Of a stretch of 64,000 bases of DNA, positions 44,118 through 52,298 are shown piece by piece (position 1 is the first letter of the stretch; every line of letters begins with the position of its first letter). This stretch comes from Sphingobacterium detergens (GTDB taxonomy: Bacteria; Bacteroidota; Bacteroidia; Sphingobacteriales; Sphingobacteriaceae), in the NCBI RefSeq assembly GCF_003610355.1, contig NZ_RAPY01000003.1:248001-312000 (forward strand), read 5' to 3'. Below the pieces are notes generated by a model. It did no database searches, was not told the origin of the DNA, and saw only the letters and a list, made by a program, of their open reading frames with translations. A program made the translations under genes and the position numbers.

Positions 44118-47100
44118 TTAAAATGTAACATTTACCCCCAACGAGAAAGTTTTCGCTCTTGGATATGCGAAAAAGGTCATATTTTGTCCAAATTTACCTT
44201 CCCCTTGCGAAGTACTCTCTGGATCATAACCTTTGAAATCGTTCGAAGTAAATAAGAACGGATTGTTCGCATTTGCATAGATTCTTAATCGCTGTAGACC
44301 AATACGTTTCAGCGCATCAGGTTTAAAGGTGTACCCAAGCTGAATTAAATTGACACGCAGGTAAGATCCATCTGCAATCCAAGCATCGTCCACATTAGAG
44401 TCCTGTCCACGGTGTCCGCCATTGGTTAGATAAATCGCTTGCTCCTTTGTATTCGGATTTGAACCATTATAAGCGTCTGTCAAGATCTCTTTCAAGCCGT
44501 TGGTAATACCAAAACGGTCATAAGTGGAGTGGAAGAATTGCTGCATAATCTCTACACCTTTCACAAATTGAAGATCGAGTGTAAAGTCAAAATTCTTGTA
44601 TCTTAAATTATTCACGAAGCTTCCCGTCCAATCTGGTAATCCTTTACCAATAATTTCCTTCTCTTTGGTGCGTTTCGCTCGGCCAATATCTTCCAGTTTC
44701 GCTTCTCCGGCATCCACGTCAGCCTGTGTATAAACACCTAACCTTCTATAACCATAAAAGCTATTTAAGTTTTCACCAACGCGAATAATACTATTCGCAC
44801 CGCCTACCCAGCTATTCATCAGGATGTCCGCATTATTCTCACCCAATGTCAATACTTTATTTTTATTGTAGTTGGCATTCACGGACGCTTTCCAATTGAA
44901 GTCTTCGTTGTCTATAATCGTTCCGTTAACCATAATATCCAGACCCTGGTTTTGGACAGAACCGATATTTTTCATGACAGTACTAAATCCAGAAGCCGTT
45001 GGTAATGGTGCATCCAACAATAGATCTGTGGTTTTTTTACGATAATAAGAAACATCAAAATTCAACCGGTTCTGCCATAACCCCAATTCCACACCAACAT
45101 CAAATTGCGCGGTTTTCTCCCATTTTAGATCAGGATTGGCAATGGTATTGACAAAAGAGTATGGTGCCCGATTATTATCTAACAAGATGGTTCCAGCATC
45201 CACAATAGCCAGTGATTTGTACGGATCGATCTCAGAGTTACCTGTCATACCAAAACTGGTATGCAATTTCATATTGCTGACAGATTCGCTTCCTTTCAAG
45301 AAGTCTTCATTGGAGACATTCCATGCTAAACCTACGGATGGGAAAAAGGCATATTTGTTGTTTTTACCAAATTTAGACGAACCATCGTAACGGCCTGTAA
45401 CGGTTGCTGAATAACGGTCATCGTATGAATAGGCCGCACGCAGGAAATAGGAGTTCATCGCCCATCTGTTCCAGGCTGATGTTGGTGGATCAGGTGTAAT
45501 ACCAATGCCTAAGTTATTATATTCGTAAAAATCATCAAAGAAACCTGTTGTCCGCGAACGGTCGTTATCATAAGTTCTCGCTTGCCAAGACAAACCAGCC
45601 ATTGCATTGATCCGATGTTTGTCGAACTGTTTATTATACGTCAAATAAGTTTCTTCTTGCCAATAAAGCGTATTGGTATTATTGATCTCAGCCCAACCAT
45701 TCGGTCTGGAGATATTGTTTAAGGATATGGAAGAGTAGCCCTTATAGATTTTTCGGTGGCTATCAATACCCAATTGGGTCTTTAAGTCCAAACCGTCCGC
45801 CAGGTGAAAGGTCAACGCGGCATTTCCAAAAATCTGGGTATTGTAACGCATTCTCTTTTGCAGATCCAAGATTGACACCGGATTTGCCATTCCTTCAAAC
45901 CCTAATTTCTCAGAGACTGTAGAGGAAGATGAATTGGTATATTGACCATTCTTATCAAATACAGGATACCATGGCAACATTTCGATCATCGTCCGACGCG
46001 CTTCCTGACCACCTCCATCTTCAGGGGTATAACGTCCCCAAGTATGATTAACCGTCATATTAATAGCCGTAGACAACCAAGAGGTAGGCTTGGCATCATA
46101 AGATAGCTTTCCATTCACACGTTTGTTCCAGGTATTGTTTACTACACCTTGTTGATCCGTATAGTTTAAGAAAGCGCCTACCGATGACTTCTCATCACCT
46201 TGCTGTACATTTAACTGGTGATTATGTGAAATGGCCGTTCTTGTTGCTTCCCGCTGCCAATCTGTATCATATAATGGATTTCCATTGCCATCAAAGTAGT
46301 TCGGATCATTGAACCAGTCTTTTTTATTTAATGACCAAGGCGTCCAGTTTTTATCTCTATCTTTTAAAAATTGTGCAGCATATTTATTTTCATTTTCCAG
46401 ACCGATCATGAAGGCATCAACCCATTCCTGTGCATTCAATACATCCATATAGCGCTGTACAGAACTTACACCAGCCGATCCTTGATAACTGATTGTACGT
46501 GTTCCGTCTTTACTCCCACGTTTTGTTGTTACTAAGATAACACCGTTCGCTCCACGCGCACCGTAGATGGCTGCTGAAGAGGCATCTTTTAAGACTTCGA
46601 TGTTTTCAATATCATTCGGATTCAGCAAATGGAAATCTTCCATCACAACACCATCCACTACATATAGTGGGTTTGAAGAGGAGTTGATTGTCGCAACACC
46701 ACGAATCACAACCCTATTCGCATAAGCGCCAGGCTGGCTCGAATTGGAAAAAATGTTTACCCCTGATGCTTTACCTCTCAAGGCATCTAAAGGGCTAAAA
46801 CTTTGATCTTTAATCATGTCAGCACCTTTGACCATCGCAATGGAACCGGTTACATCCGATTTGCGCATTGTACCGTAACCAACAACAACGACTTCATCCA
46901 ATTGGCCCTGATCCTCTTCCAATTGTACGGTGATGGTAGTACCGGCCACTGTCACCTCTTTCGATTTATAACCGACGGAAGTAACAACCAGCACATCACC
47001 AGATTTTGCTTCCACAGAGAAATTCCCCTGTGCGTCTGATTGGGTACCATTAGAGGTTCCCTTAACTGCTACAGTGGCTCCTACAAGAGGTTTTCCGGTA

Positions 47101-47294
47101 GCATCCAGTACTTTTCCCTTCAATTGTTGCTGCAGATTACGAACTTCTTTTACGAAGGATTTACCTTCGTAATTTGCTGAAGTTGCTACAGCGGCATTGA
47201 CTTGTTGAAATGTACCAGCAATGACAGCTAATGAGAAAAATAACTTTGATTTTTTCCCAAGCTGCACAAATGATTTTACGTCAACTGTGCTCAT
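44118..47294 (-). CDS. SusC/RagA family TonB-linked outer-membrane protein
   Basis: This 1058-residue protein has the same extended N-terminus as the SusC at 38967 (MSTVDVKSFVQLGKKSKLFF, then a hydrophobic signal). Then come the regulatory-like domain (QLKGKVLDATGKPLVGATVA), DEVVVVGYGTMRKSDVTGS before the plug, and a barrel ending SLGVNVTF. It imports oligosaccharides with the SusD downstream. Its upstream sequence is also nearly the same as that of the other susC. Confidence 0.96.
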   Translation of the reverse strand: MSTVDVKSFVQLGKKSKLFFSLAVIAGTFQQVNAAVATSANYEGKSFVKEVRNLQQQLKGKVLDATGKPLVGATVAVKGTSNGTQSDAQGNFSVEAKSGDVLVVTSVGYKSKEVTVAGTTITVQLEEDQGQLDEVVVVGYGTMRKSDVTGSIAMVKGADMIKDQSFSPLDALRGKASGVNIFSNSSQPGAYANRVVIRGVATINSSSNPLYVVDGVVMEDFHLLNPNDIENIEVLKDASSAAIYGARGANGVILVTTKRGSKDGTRTISYQGSAGVSSVQRYMDVLNAQEWVDAFMIGLENENKYAAQFLKDRDKNWTPWSLNKKDWFNDPNYFDGNGNPLYDTDWQREATRTAISHNHQLNVQQGDEKSSVGAFLNYTDQQGVVNNTWNKRVNGKLSYDAKPTSWLSTAINMTVNHTWGRYTPEDGGGQEARRTMIEMLPWYPVFDKNGQYTNSSSSTVSEKLGFEGMANPVSILDLQKRMRYNTQIFGNAALTFHLADGLDLKTQLGIDSHRKIYKGYSSISLNNISRPNGWAEINNTNTLYWQEETYLTYNKQFDKHRINAMAGLSWQARTYDNDRSRTTGFFDDFYEYNNLGIGITPDPPTSAWNRWAMNSYFLRAAYSYDDRYSATVTGRYDGSSKFGKNNKYAFFPSVGLAWNVSNEDFLKGSESVSNMKLHTSFGMTGNSEIDPYKSLAIVDAGTILLDNNRAPYSFVNTIANPDLKWEKTAQFDVGVELGLWQNRLNFDVSYYRKKTTDLLLDAPLPTASGFSTVMKNIGSVQNQGLDIMVNGTIIDNEDFNWKASVNANYNKNKVLTLGENNADILMNSWVGGANSIIRVGENLNSFYGYRRLGVYTQADVDAGEAKLEDIGRAKRTKEKEIIGKGLPDWTGSFVNNLRYKNFDFTLDLQFVKGVEIMQQFFHSTYDRFGITNGLKEILTDAYNGSNPNTKEQAIYLTNGGHRGQDSNVDDAWIADGSYLRVNLIQLGYTFKPDALKRIGLQRLRIYANANNPFLFTSNDFKGYDPESTSQGEGKFGQNMTFFAYPRAKTFSLGVNVTF

Positions 47295-47350
47295 ATTAAT
47301 AGTGATTTGGTTTATAAAAACGTTTTAGCAAAATAATACTAGAAACGTTT
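47295..47350. promoter_or_regulatory. Shared susC upstream element with CG-centred palindromes, copy 2
   Basis: TAGTGATTTGGTTTATAAAA stands close to the start codon, followed by the palindromes AAAACGTTTT (47317-47326) and AAACGTTT (47343-47350), centres 25 bp apart. The layout mirrors the element before the susC at 42035. Confidence 0.5.
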
Positions 47351-47686
47351 AGTTTAATTTAGTTTTCCCTTATAATCGATTATAATAAAAGGTTTTAGCT
47401 CATAATCCCTTCCATTATAATTTTTTCGATTTAATATCCCTTCCCTCAAAGCATCAATTTTATCTCAGTTTAATTGATCGCTATAAGTACAGAAAAAATG
47501 CTAAATCGCTTTTGCTTTTTTTGTAAAAAAATTTGGTTTGTTCGTTTGGTTTATACTGTTTAGTTTCTGTTTTTCTTTTCTTATTTGGTTATGTTTTTCT
47601 GGTGTTAATATCTTAATTAAGGCTGTAATTTAGTGTTTTAATTTCAACTGGGAAAGATTTATTTCTAAAATCTTTCCCAGTTGAAG
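47351..47686. other. Intergenic region between susC and the GMC oxidoreductase
   Basis: AT-rich DNA that holds the upstream region of susC and an 18-bp hairpin (47643-47685) after the GMC gene. No gene and no exact TAnnTTTG promoter were seen on the minus strand. Confidence 0.45.
47643..47685. other. 18-bp perfect stem-loop after the GMC oxidoreductase stop
   Basis: TTCAACTGGGAAAGATTT (47643-47660) is followed after 7 nt by its exact reverse complement (47668-47685). It begins 1 bp after the GMC stop codon and has no T run on either side, so it is more like a 3' stabilising or processing hairpin than a rho-independent terminator. Confidence 0.7.
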
Positions 47687-49417
47687 CTATATATTTCCCT
47701 TCTTCATTTCGCTGATGGCATAATCCACGGAACGTGCTGAGAACGCCATGTAGGTCAATGAAGGATTTTGCGTTGATGTTGAAGTCATACAGGCACCATC
47801 CGTAACGAAAACATTTTTTACCGCATGCATCTGGTTCCATTTGTTCAATACAGATGTTTTCGGATCGCGCCCCATGCGTGCGCCGCCCATCTCATGGATG
47901 TCCAGCCCCGGAGCTTGCCAATGTGTATCCGGTCGAATATTCGTGAAACCGGCATCGGTAAACATTTCGGTCATGACCGAAATATAATCTTTTTTCATTT
48001 TTTCGTCATTGTCATCATAATCGACAGCAATCTTCAACAATGGAATTCCCCAATCATCTGTTTTACTAGCATCTAGAGACACCATGCCTGATTCTTTTGG
48101 TATGGTCTCACCCATCATATGTGAACCAACCTGCCAAATCCCCAATTTCGGGTTTAACAAATTCTCTTTAAGTCCTAATCCTAGGCCAGAGCGGTCTGAT
48201 TCTTTACTACGCGATGCGCCAAAACCTGCCGCATAGCCGCGTAAGAAATCTGTTTCCTGTTTATGTAAGTTGCGGAAGCGAGGGATATATCCACCACCGG
48301 CAGGATTTCTCCCCTCTGCGGTGTAATCCAATAGTCCTTCGTATTCGGCATAAATACGTGCACTATAGTTGTGGAAAGCGACATATTTACCCAATACTCC
48401 ACTGTCATTTCCTAAACCATTTGGAAAGCGGTTAGATTTGGAATTCAACAAGATCAGATTGGTATTGATGGCAGCTGCATTGACAAAAATCAATTTTGCA
48501 TAGAAATCAATCTCCTCTTTGGAATCTGTATCAATGACCCGAACACCTACAGCTTTTCCTTTCTGTTCATCGTATAGGATAGAATGAACCACCGAATGTG
48601 GACGAAGAGTCATATTTCCGGTTTTAGCAGCCCAAGGAATTGTCGTTGCATTGGAACTGAAATACCCTCCAAAAGGACATCCTCTCTGACAGAGTACACG
48701 ATTTTGGCATTGTACACGGCCTTGATCGATGTGAATCTGGTTGGGCTTAGAAAGGTGTGCACAACGCGCGGAGATCACCTTACGTTCCGGGAATTTTTTC
48801 TGAACTTTCTCTTTAAAATACTTCTCTACAATATTTAACGGATAACCGGGCAAAAATTCACCATCTGGCAGCTCTGGCAGTCCATCATGATCCCCAGCGA
48901 TACCGGCAAACTTCTCTGCATAGGCATACCAAGGCGCTAAATCAGCATAACGTATAGGCCAATCTACGGCAAAACCATCACGCGCGGGACCTTCAAAGTC
49001 AAAGTCTGACCAACGTTGCGTCTGTCTCGCCCATAGCAAAGATTTTCCGCCAACCTGATATCCTCTGATCCAATCAAAAGGTTTTTCCTGTATATAGGGG
49101 TGCTCCTTATCTTTCACAAAGAAATGTGCGGCATCTTCATGAAAAGCATAACATTTGCTGACAATCGGATTCTCCTCTTTCACCTTATAAGGCATCTCAT
49201 TTCGATGTTCAAACTCCCAAGGCATCATATTCGTGGTTGGATAATCCTTAATATGCTGCACATCACGGCCACGTTCCAATACCAGGGTCTTTAGTCCTTT
49301 CTCACATAATTCCTTTGCAGACCAGCCACCACTAATTCCCGAACCTATCACGATAGCATCATAGGTCCTATTTTTTTCACTGTCAATATTTAGATTTGCC
49401 ATATTGGATTTATCCAT
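47687..49417 (-). CDS. GMC family FAD-dependent oxidoreductase
   Basis: This 576-residue flavoprotein has the N-terminal FAD motif VIGSGISGGWSA (23-34), a GMC substrate domain and the C-terminal active-site region HEMGGARMG with TQNPSLT, where His and Asn act in catalysis. The closest functional class is the gluconate/glucoside dehydrogenase group that works with a small subunit-3 partner. That partner gene lies directly upstream and overlaps by 8 bp. There is no signal peptide, so it may be exported with the partner. The substrate is not shown; a sugar or glycoside (for example 3-keto-sugar formation, as in Sphingobacterium glucoside 3-dehydrogenase) is my inference. Confidence 0.85.
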   Translation of the reverse strand: MDKSNMANLNIDSEKNRTYDAIVIGSGISGGWSAKELCEKGLKTLVLERGRDVQHIKDYPTTNMMPWEFEHRNEMPYKVKEENPIVSKCYAFHEDAAHFFVKDKEHPYIQEKPFDWIRGYQVGGKSLLWARQTQRWSDFDFEGPARDGFAVDWPIRYADLAPWYAYAEKFAGIAGDHDGLPELPDGEFLPGYPLNIVEKYFKEKVQKKFPERKVISARCAHLSKPNQIHIDQGRVQCQNRVLCQRGCPFGGYFSSNATTIPWAAKTGNMTLRPHSVVHSILYDEQKGKAVGVRVIDTDSKEEIDFYAKLIFVNAAAINTNLILLNSKSNRFPNGLGNDSGVLGKYVAFHNYSARIYAEYEGLLDYTAEGRNPAGGGYIPRFRNLHKQETDFLRGYAAGFGASRSKESDRSGLGLGLKENLLNPKLGIWQVGSHMMGETIPKESGMVSLDASKTDDWGIPLLKIAVDYDDNDEKMKKDYISVMTEMFTDAGFTNIRPDTHWQAPGLDIHEMGGARMGRDPKTSVLNKWNQMHAVKNVFVTDGACMTSTSTQNPSLTYMAFSARSVDYAISEMKKGNI

Positions 49418-49898
49418 TAATTTTCACCGCACCATTGTACGGTCCCGGAATAAGCTTATAGATCACCTTATTCTTCATCACATATTCTGAATTCATATAG
49501 CCCTGGATCGCACGTGATTTAAAGATTTCAAAAAAAGTCTTTTCATCCGTTTTATCGCTCAGGTTGGCTAATTTATTCTCTGTCTCTTTGCCATTGGCCA
49601 AATTCAGCTGTTTTCTGAGTTTGTTAAAACCAGAGACAAATTTCTCCTGGTTTTCCGGCGACTCACAATCATCCACCATCTTGATCACAAACAGGTGCAG
49701 GTTTAGATCCTTCCCTCCCGGAGTATCCGTTTTCGGGATAAGGACATCCACAAGATCAGCTAAAAACTGCTCATCTTCTGCTGATAATTTCAGCTTATTT
49801 AATACAATAGATGCACCACCATCATTCAGGCAGGATGACAAAATAGTCAGTCCGCCTGCGATAATGAAAAATTGCTTTATTGCGGTTCTACGGTTCAT
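49410..49898 (-). CDS. Gluconate 2-dehydrogenase subunit 3 family protein
   Basis: This 162-residue protein begins MNRRTAIKQFFIIAGG, a twin-arginine-like signal, with a possible lipobox SSC (Cys23). The rest matches the small-subunit family of gluconate 2-dehydrogenase (LADLVDVLIPKTDTPGG, GYMNSEYVMKNKV). The twin-arginine signal suggests the folded GMC partner is carried across the membrane with it. No cytochrome c subunit gene is adjacent. It overlaps the GMC gene by 8 bp, so translation is coupled. Confidence 0.85.
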   Translation of the reverse strand: MNRRTAIKQFFIIAGGLTILSSCLNDGGASIVLNKLKLSAEDEQFLADLVDVLIPKTDTPGGKDLNLHLFVIKMVDDCESPENQEKFVSGFNKLRKQLNLANGKETENKLANLSDKTDEKTFFEIFKSRAIQGYMNSEYVMKNKVIYKLIPGPYNGAVKING

Positions 49899-49985
49899 AA
49901 TCAGAGTTCCCTTTACAATTCGGTAATATTACATATATCCGAATAAAATTACAAATGCTAAAACGATTAAATTATACGGTTACCC

Positions 49986-50645
49986 TTAAATCCAGTCGGA
50001 TAATAGCTGTTTTGCCTGCTGCAAGTTTTCCACAATGTTATCCACAGCTGTTAGTCTAGCACGCTCCACCTCCTGTTTTGTGACAGCAATCAACTGCAAA
50101 CCAGCGTCCAAAGCAGATTTACTTCCTGTTATCGTATCTTCAATTGCGACACAGGACGCTCCCGGTAAATCCAATTTCGACAGTGCCAAACGATAAGGCT
50201 CCGGATTAGGCTTCGGAAGCTCCACACATTCCCTTGTCACAAAAAATTCAAAGTAATCCAACAATCCATGTTTTCCCAAAACTGTATCCACTGTACTGCG
50301 GTAACTCGAGGTCACCAGTCCAATCCGGATGTTATTTTCCTTGAGGTAGACTAAGATATCGTTGGCAAAAGGCATCAATTCGATATCGCTCATATTAGAA
50401 TCAGCATAGGCTGCACGCGTCCTTTTCCACATCTGCTCTTCGGTCGTATCGTACCCATAATCTTCAACCAAACGTTTTACATTATGAGCTAAAGTATGCC
50501 CGGCAAAATCCCGAATCCAATCTTCATAATTTATTTCTAGATCAAATTCTTGTTTTAAGATAGGTGCCCAATTTTTAAAATAGAAATATTCTGAATCAAT
50601 TAAGGTACCATCCAAATCAAACAATACGGCTTGTAGTTTATTCAT
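49986..50645 (-). CDS. HAD-superfamily phosphatase (beta-phosphoglucomutase-like)
   Basis: This 219-residue cytosolic protein has motif I FDLDGTL (Asp10 nucleophile, Asp12), motif II TSS, motif III lysine in ELPKPNPEPY and motif IV EDTITG. The helical cap and the order of motifs fit HAD subfamily IA proteins such as beta-phosphoglucomutases and sugar-phosphate phosphatases. The ATG at 50645 gives MNKLQAVLFDLDGT; the ATG at 50663 adds six residues. The substrate cannot be assigned. Confidence 0.85.
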   Translation of the reverse strand: MNKLQAVLFDLDGTLIDSEYFYFKNWAPILKQEFDLEINYEDWIRDFAGHTLAHNVKRLVEDYGYDTTEEQMWKRTRAAYADSNMSDIELMPFANDILVYLKENNIRIGLVTSSYRSTVDTVLGKHGLLDYFEFFVTRECVELPKPNPEPYRLALSKLDLPGASCVAIEDTITGSKSALDAGLQLIAVTKQEVERARLTAVDNIVENLQQAKQLLSDWI

Positions 50646-50681
50646 AGTGTTAAAGATACACAAGTCCCCTGAAAAATCCTA

Positions 50682-51317
50682 TTACACAAGGCCACAATAG
50701 GTAGAATTTGAAAACTCGCCTAATAAGGTATCCCATACACAAACATACACGTGATAATCAAATTTTTTCAGGCTCAAGCCAGGGATCCTGAGTGAACTAG
50801 ACCCCTTATTTACCTCGGCTATGGCAGTTTTCATATCACCGGGTGCATCGAGATTGATCAGCGCCAGATTGACCTTAAATAGATGATCGTCATAGATCGG
50901 GTCAACTGTCCATTTCAGATGAAGCATATCGTCCTCTTTCTCAATCTGACAATCGGCTAACGGTGGCAAGTTACCTGCAAACACAAGGAGTTTTTCCGGG
51001 TTGACAAAAGGCTTATTCTCCACGTCGAGTTCCAGTGTTTCGGTAAAAACATGCCGTTGTGCAAGCTGGAAAGCTCCAATCCGATCACCTTTTTTGACTT
51101 GGTATTGATAGCCAAAATCCAATATAGGACGATTATATTTAGCAAATTCGCCAGCGACTTTTTGTTTCCTGCGGTTCAACAATTCTTTTTCTGTCGGTGG
51201 AGAAGTACGTCTCTTACGCGGTCCCCGCGCAACATTTTGGCCATTTAGCATATATGCATTGACTGATCCAAATTTACCTGTGATTGGACCATTTGGCCCA
51301 TGATGTAAGATTGCCAT
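50682..51317 (-). CDS. DUF6266 family protein
   Basis: This 211-residue protein begins MAILHHGPNGPITGKFGSVN, and its Gly/Asn-rich start followed by an RGPRKRR segment resembles my recollection of the DUF6266 family found in Sphingobacteriales and Flavobacteriales. Those proteins are of unknown function. There is no signal peptide or membrane segment. The ATG at 51317 is preferred to 51356 because the family sequence starts there. The gene is divergent from the FAH/M23 operon, with an 11-bp tandem repeat between them. Confidence 0.65.
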   Translation of the reverse strand: MAILHHGPNGPITGKFGSVNAYMLNGQNVARGPRKRRTSPPTEKELLNRRKQKVAGEFAKYNRPILDFGYQYQVKKGDRIGAFQLAQRHVFTETLELDVENKPFVNPEKLLVFAGNLPPLADCQIEKEDDMLHLKWTVDPIYDDHLFKVNLALINLDAPGDMKTAIAEVNKGSSSLRIPGLSLKKFDYHVYVCVWDTLLGEFSNSTYCGLV

Positions 51318-51443
51318 ATAATTACATTTATTGTATTCAACAATTCGTTCTAACACAGAAACACCTCCATCGCAACAAGGTTTTAGCTAAAACTGTTGTA
51401 ACTACATTTTTACAGGGTATTTACTTAGGGTTAACAGTGATTT

Positions 51444-51498
51444 ACCCCTGTTATACCCTTATTACACCCCTGTTAACCCCCTGTTATTCCCTTATTAT
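51444..51498 (+). repeat. Five tandem 11-bp repeats
   Basis: Five consecutive 11-mers fit [ACT]CCC[CT]T[GA]TTA[TCA]: ACCCCTGTTAT, ACCCTTATTAC, ACCCCTGTTAA, CCCCCTGTTAT and TCCCTTATTAT. The 11-bp period is close to a helical turn, so successive units face the same side of the DNA. The flank at about 51411-51438 has related motifs in the opposite orientation (ACAGGGTA, TAGGGTTAAC). Confidence 0.8.
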
Positions 51499-51553
51499 TT
51501 CCAATGATGATATTAACCAGAAGTTAAGAAAACAGAAGGACATTGCCTTACTT

Positions 51554-51585
51554 TTTGGATAAACATGGTACATTTGCTAAGTTTG
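51554..51585 (+). promoter_or_regulatory. Bacteroidota consensus promoter for the FAH/M23 operon
   Basis: TTTG (51554-51557), a 20-bp spacer and TAAGTTTG (51578-51585) match both boxes of the -33/-7 promoter of Bacteroidota. An overlapping TACATTTG (51569-51576) also fits the -7 box but without a spaced -33. The start codon is 92 bp downstream. Confidence 0.6.
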
Positions 51586-51677
51586 TTGATTCAAAGGGTA
51601 AACAGAATGGTATCCGAAACATGCTACTTCGCCGTTCAGCCCTTGAGATTCGACACAGTCATTATATATTTATATCC

Positions 51678-52289
51678 ATGAAAATAATTGCTATAGGTCG
51701 CAATTACATCGACCACGCGAAAGAGCTCAATAATCCAGTACCCGAAAATCCCATCATATTTTTAAAACCCGATACCGCGGTTTTAAAGGACAATAAAGAT
51801 TTCTATTATCCAGAATTTTCCAAAAACATTCAGTTTGAGACCGAGGTTGTGCTACGGGTTTGTAAGGAAGGAAAACATGTAACACCCAAGTTCGCCTCGA
51901 CCTATTATGATGCGATCGGACTGGGTATCGACTTCACTGCAAGAGATCTACAGCAGGAACTTAAAGCGAAAAGTCTTCCCTGGGAACTGGCAAAAGCCTT
52001 CGACCATTCCGCTGTGATCAGCAATTTAATCCCGAAAGAAGAAATCGGTGCTGTCGATGCCATTGATTTCTCTCTGCAACAAAATGGACAAACTGTCCAA
52101 CAGGGCAGTACTAAGGATATGATTTTCTCCTTTGAAGACCTAATTGTCTATACGTCCAAATTTATTACCTTACGCAAAGGTGACCTGATCTATACAGGCA
52201 CCCCGGTTGGTGTTGGATCCGTAGCAATCGGTGATCTCTTGGAAGGATTTATTGGGGAACAAAAGATGTTTAGCTGTAAAATCAAATAG
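51678..52289 (+). CDS. Fumarylacetoacetate hydrolase (FAH) family protein
   Basis: This 203-residue cytosolic protein starts MKIIAIGRNYIDHAKELNN and has the metal-binding glutamates in FETEVVLRV, GLGIDFTARDLQ, and GDLIYTGTPVGVG at the end, all typical of the FAH fold. Family members hydrolyse or decarboxylate 2,4-diketo acids, for example acylpyruvases and oxaloacetate decarboxylases. The ATG at 51678 is chosen over an upstream one at 51543 because it begins the family sequence. It is followed 9 bp later by the M23 gene. Confidence 0.85.
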   Translation: MKIIAIGRNYIDHAKELNNPVPENPIIFLKPDTAVLKDNKDFYYPEFSKNIQFETEVVLRVCKEGKHVTPKFASTYYDAIGLGIDFTARDLQQELKAKSLPWELAKAFDHSAVISNLIPKEEIGAVDAIDFSLQQNGQTVQQGSTKDMIFSFEDLIVYTSKFITLRKGDLIYTGTPVGVGSVAIGDLLEGFIGEQKMFSCKIK

Positions 52290-52298
52290 GGAGGGGAG

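Larger units (their letters stand above)
51318..51677. promoter_or_regulatory. Divergent region with 11-bp repeats and a promoter
   Basis: This 360-bp region separates the DUF6266 gene (-) and the FAH-family gene (+). It carries five tandem 11-bp units (51444-51498) and a consensus promoter (51554-51585) for the plus-strand operon. A 92-codon plus-strand frame (51284-51562) crosses the repeat and is considered spurious. Confidence 0.55.

Noticed and set aside
43911..44255. Long antisense frames over susC/susD and other genes
   Set aside because: They are shadows of well-supported genes with no independent domain or initiation signal.
51284..51562. 92-codon plus-strand frame across the 11-bp repeats
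   Set aside because: It is produced by the repeats themselves and begins inside the DUF6266 gene on the other strand.
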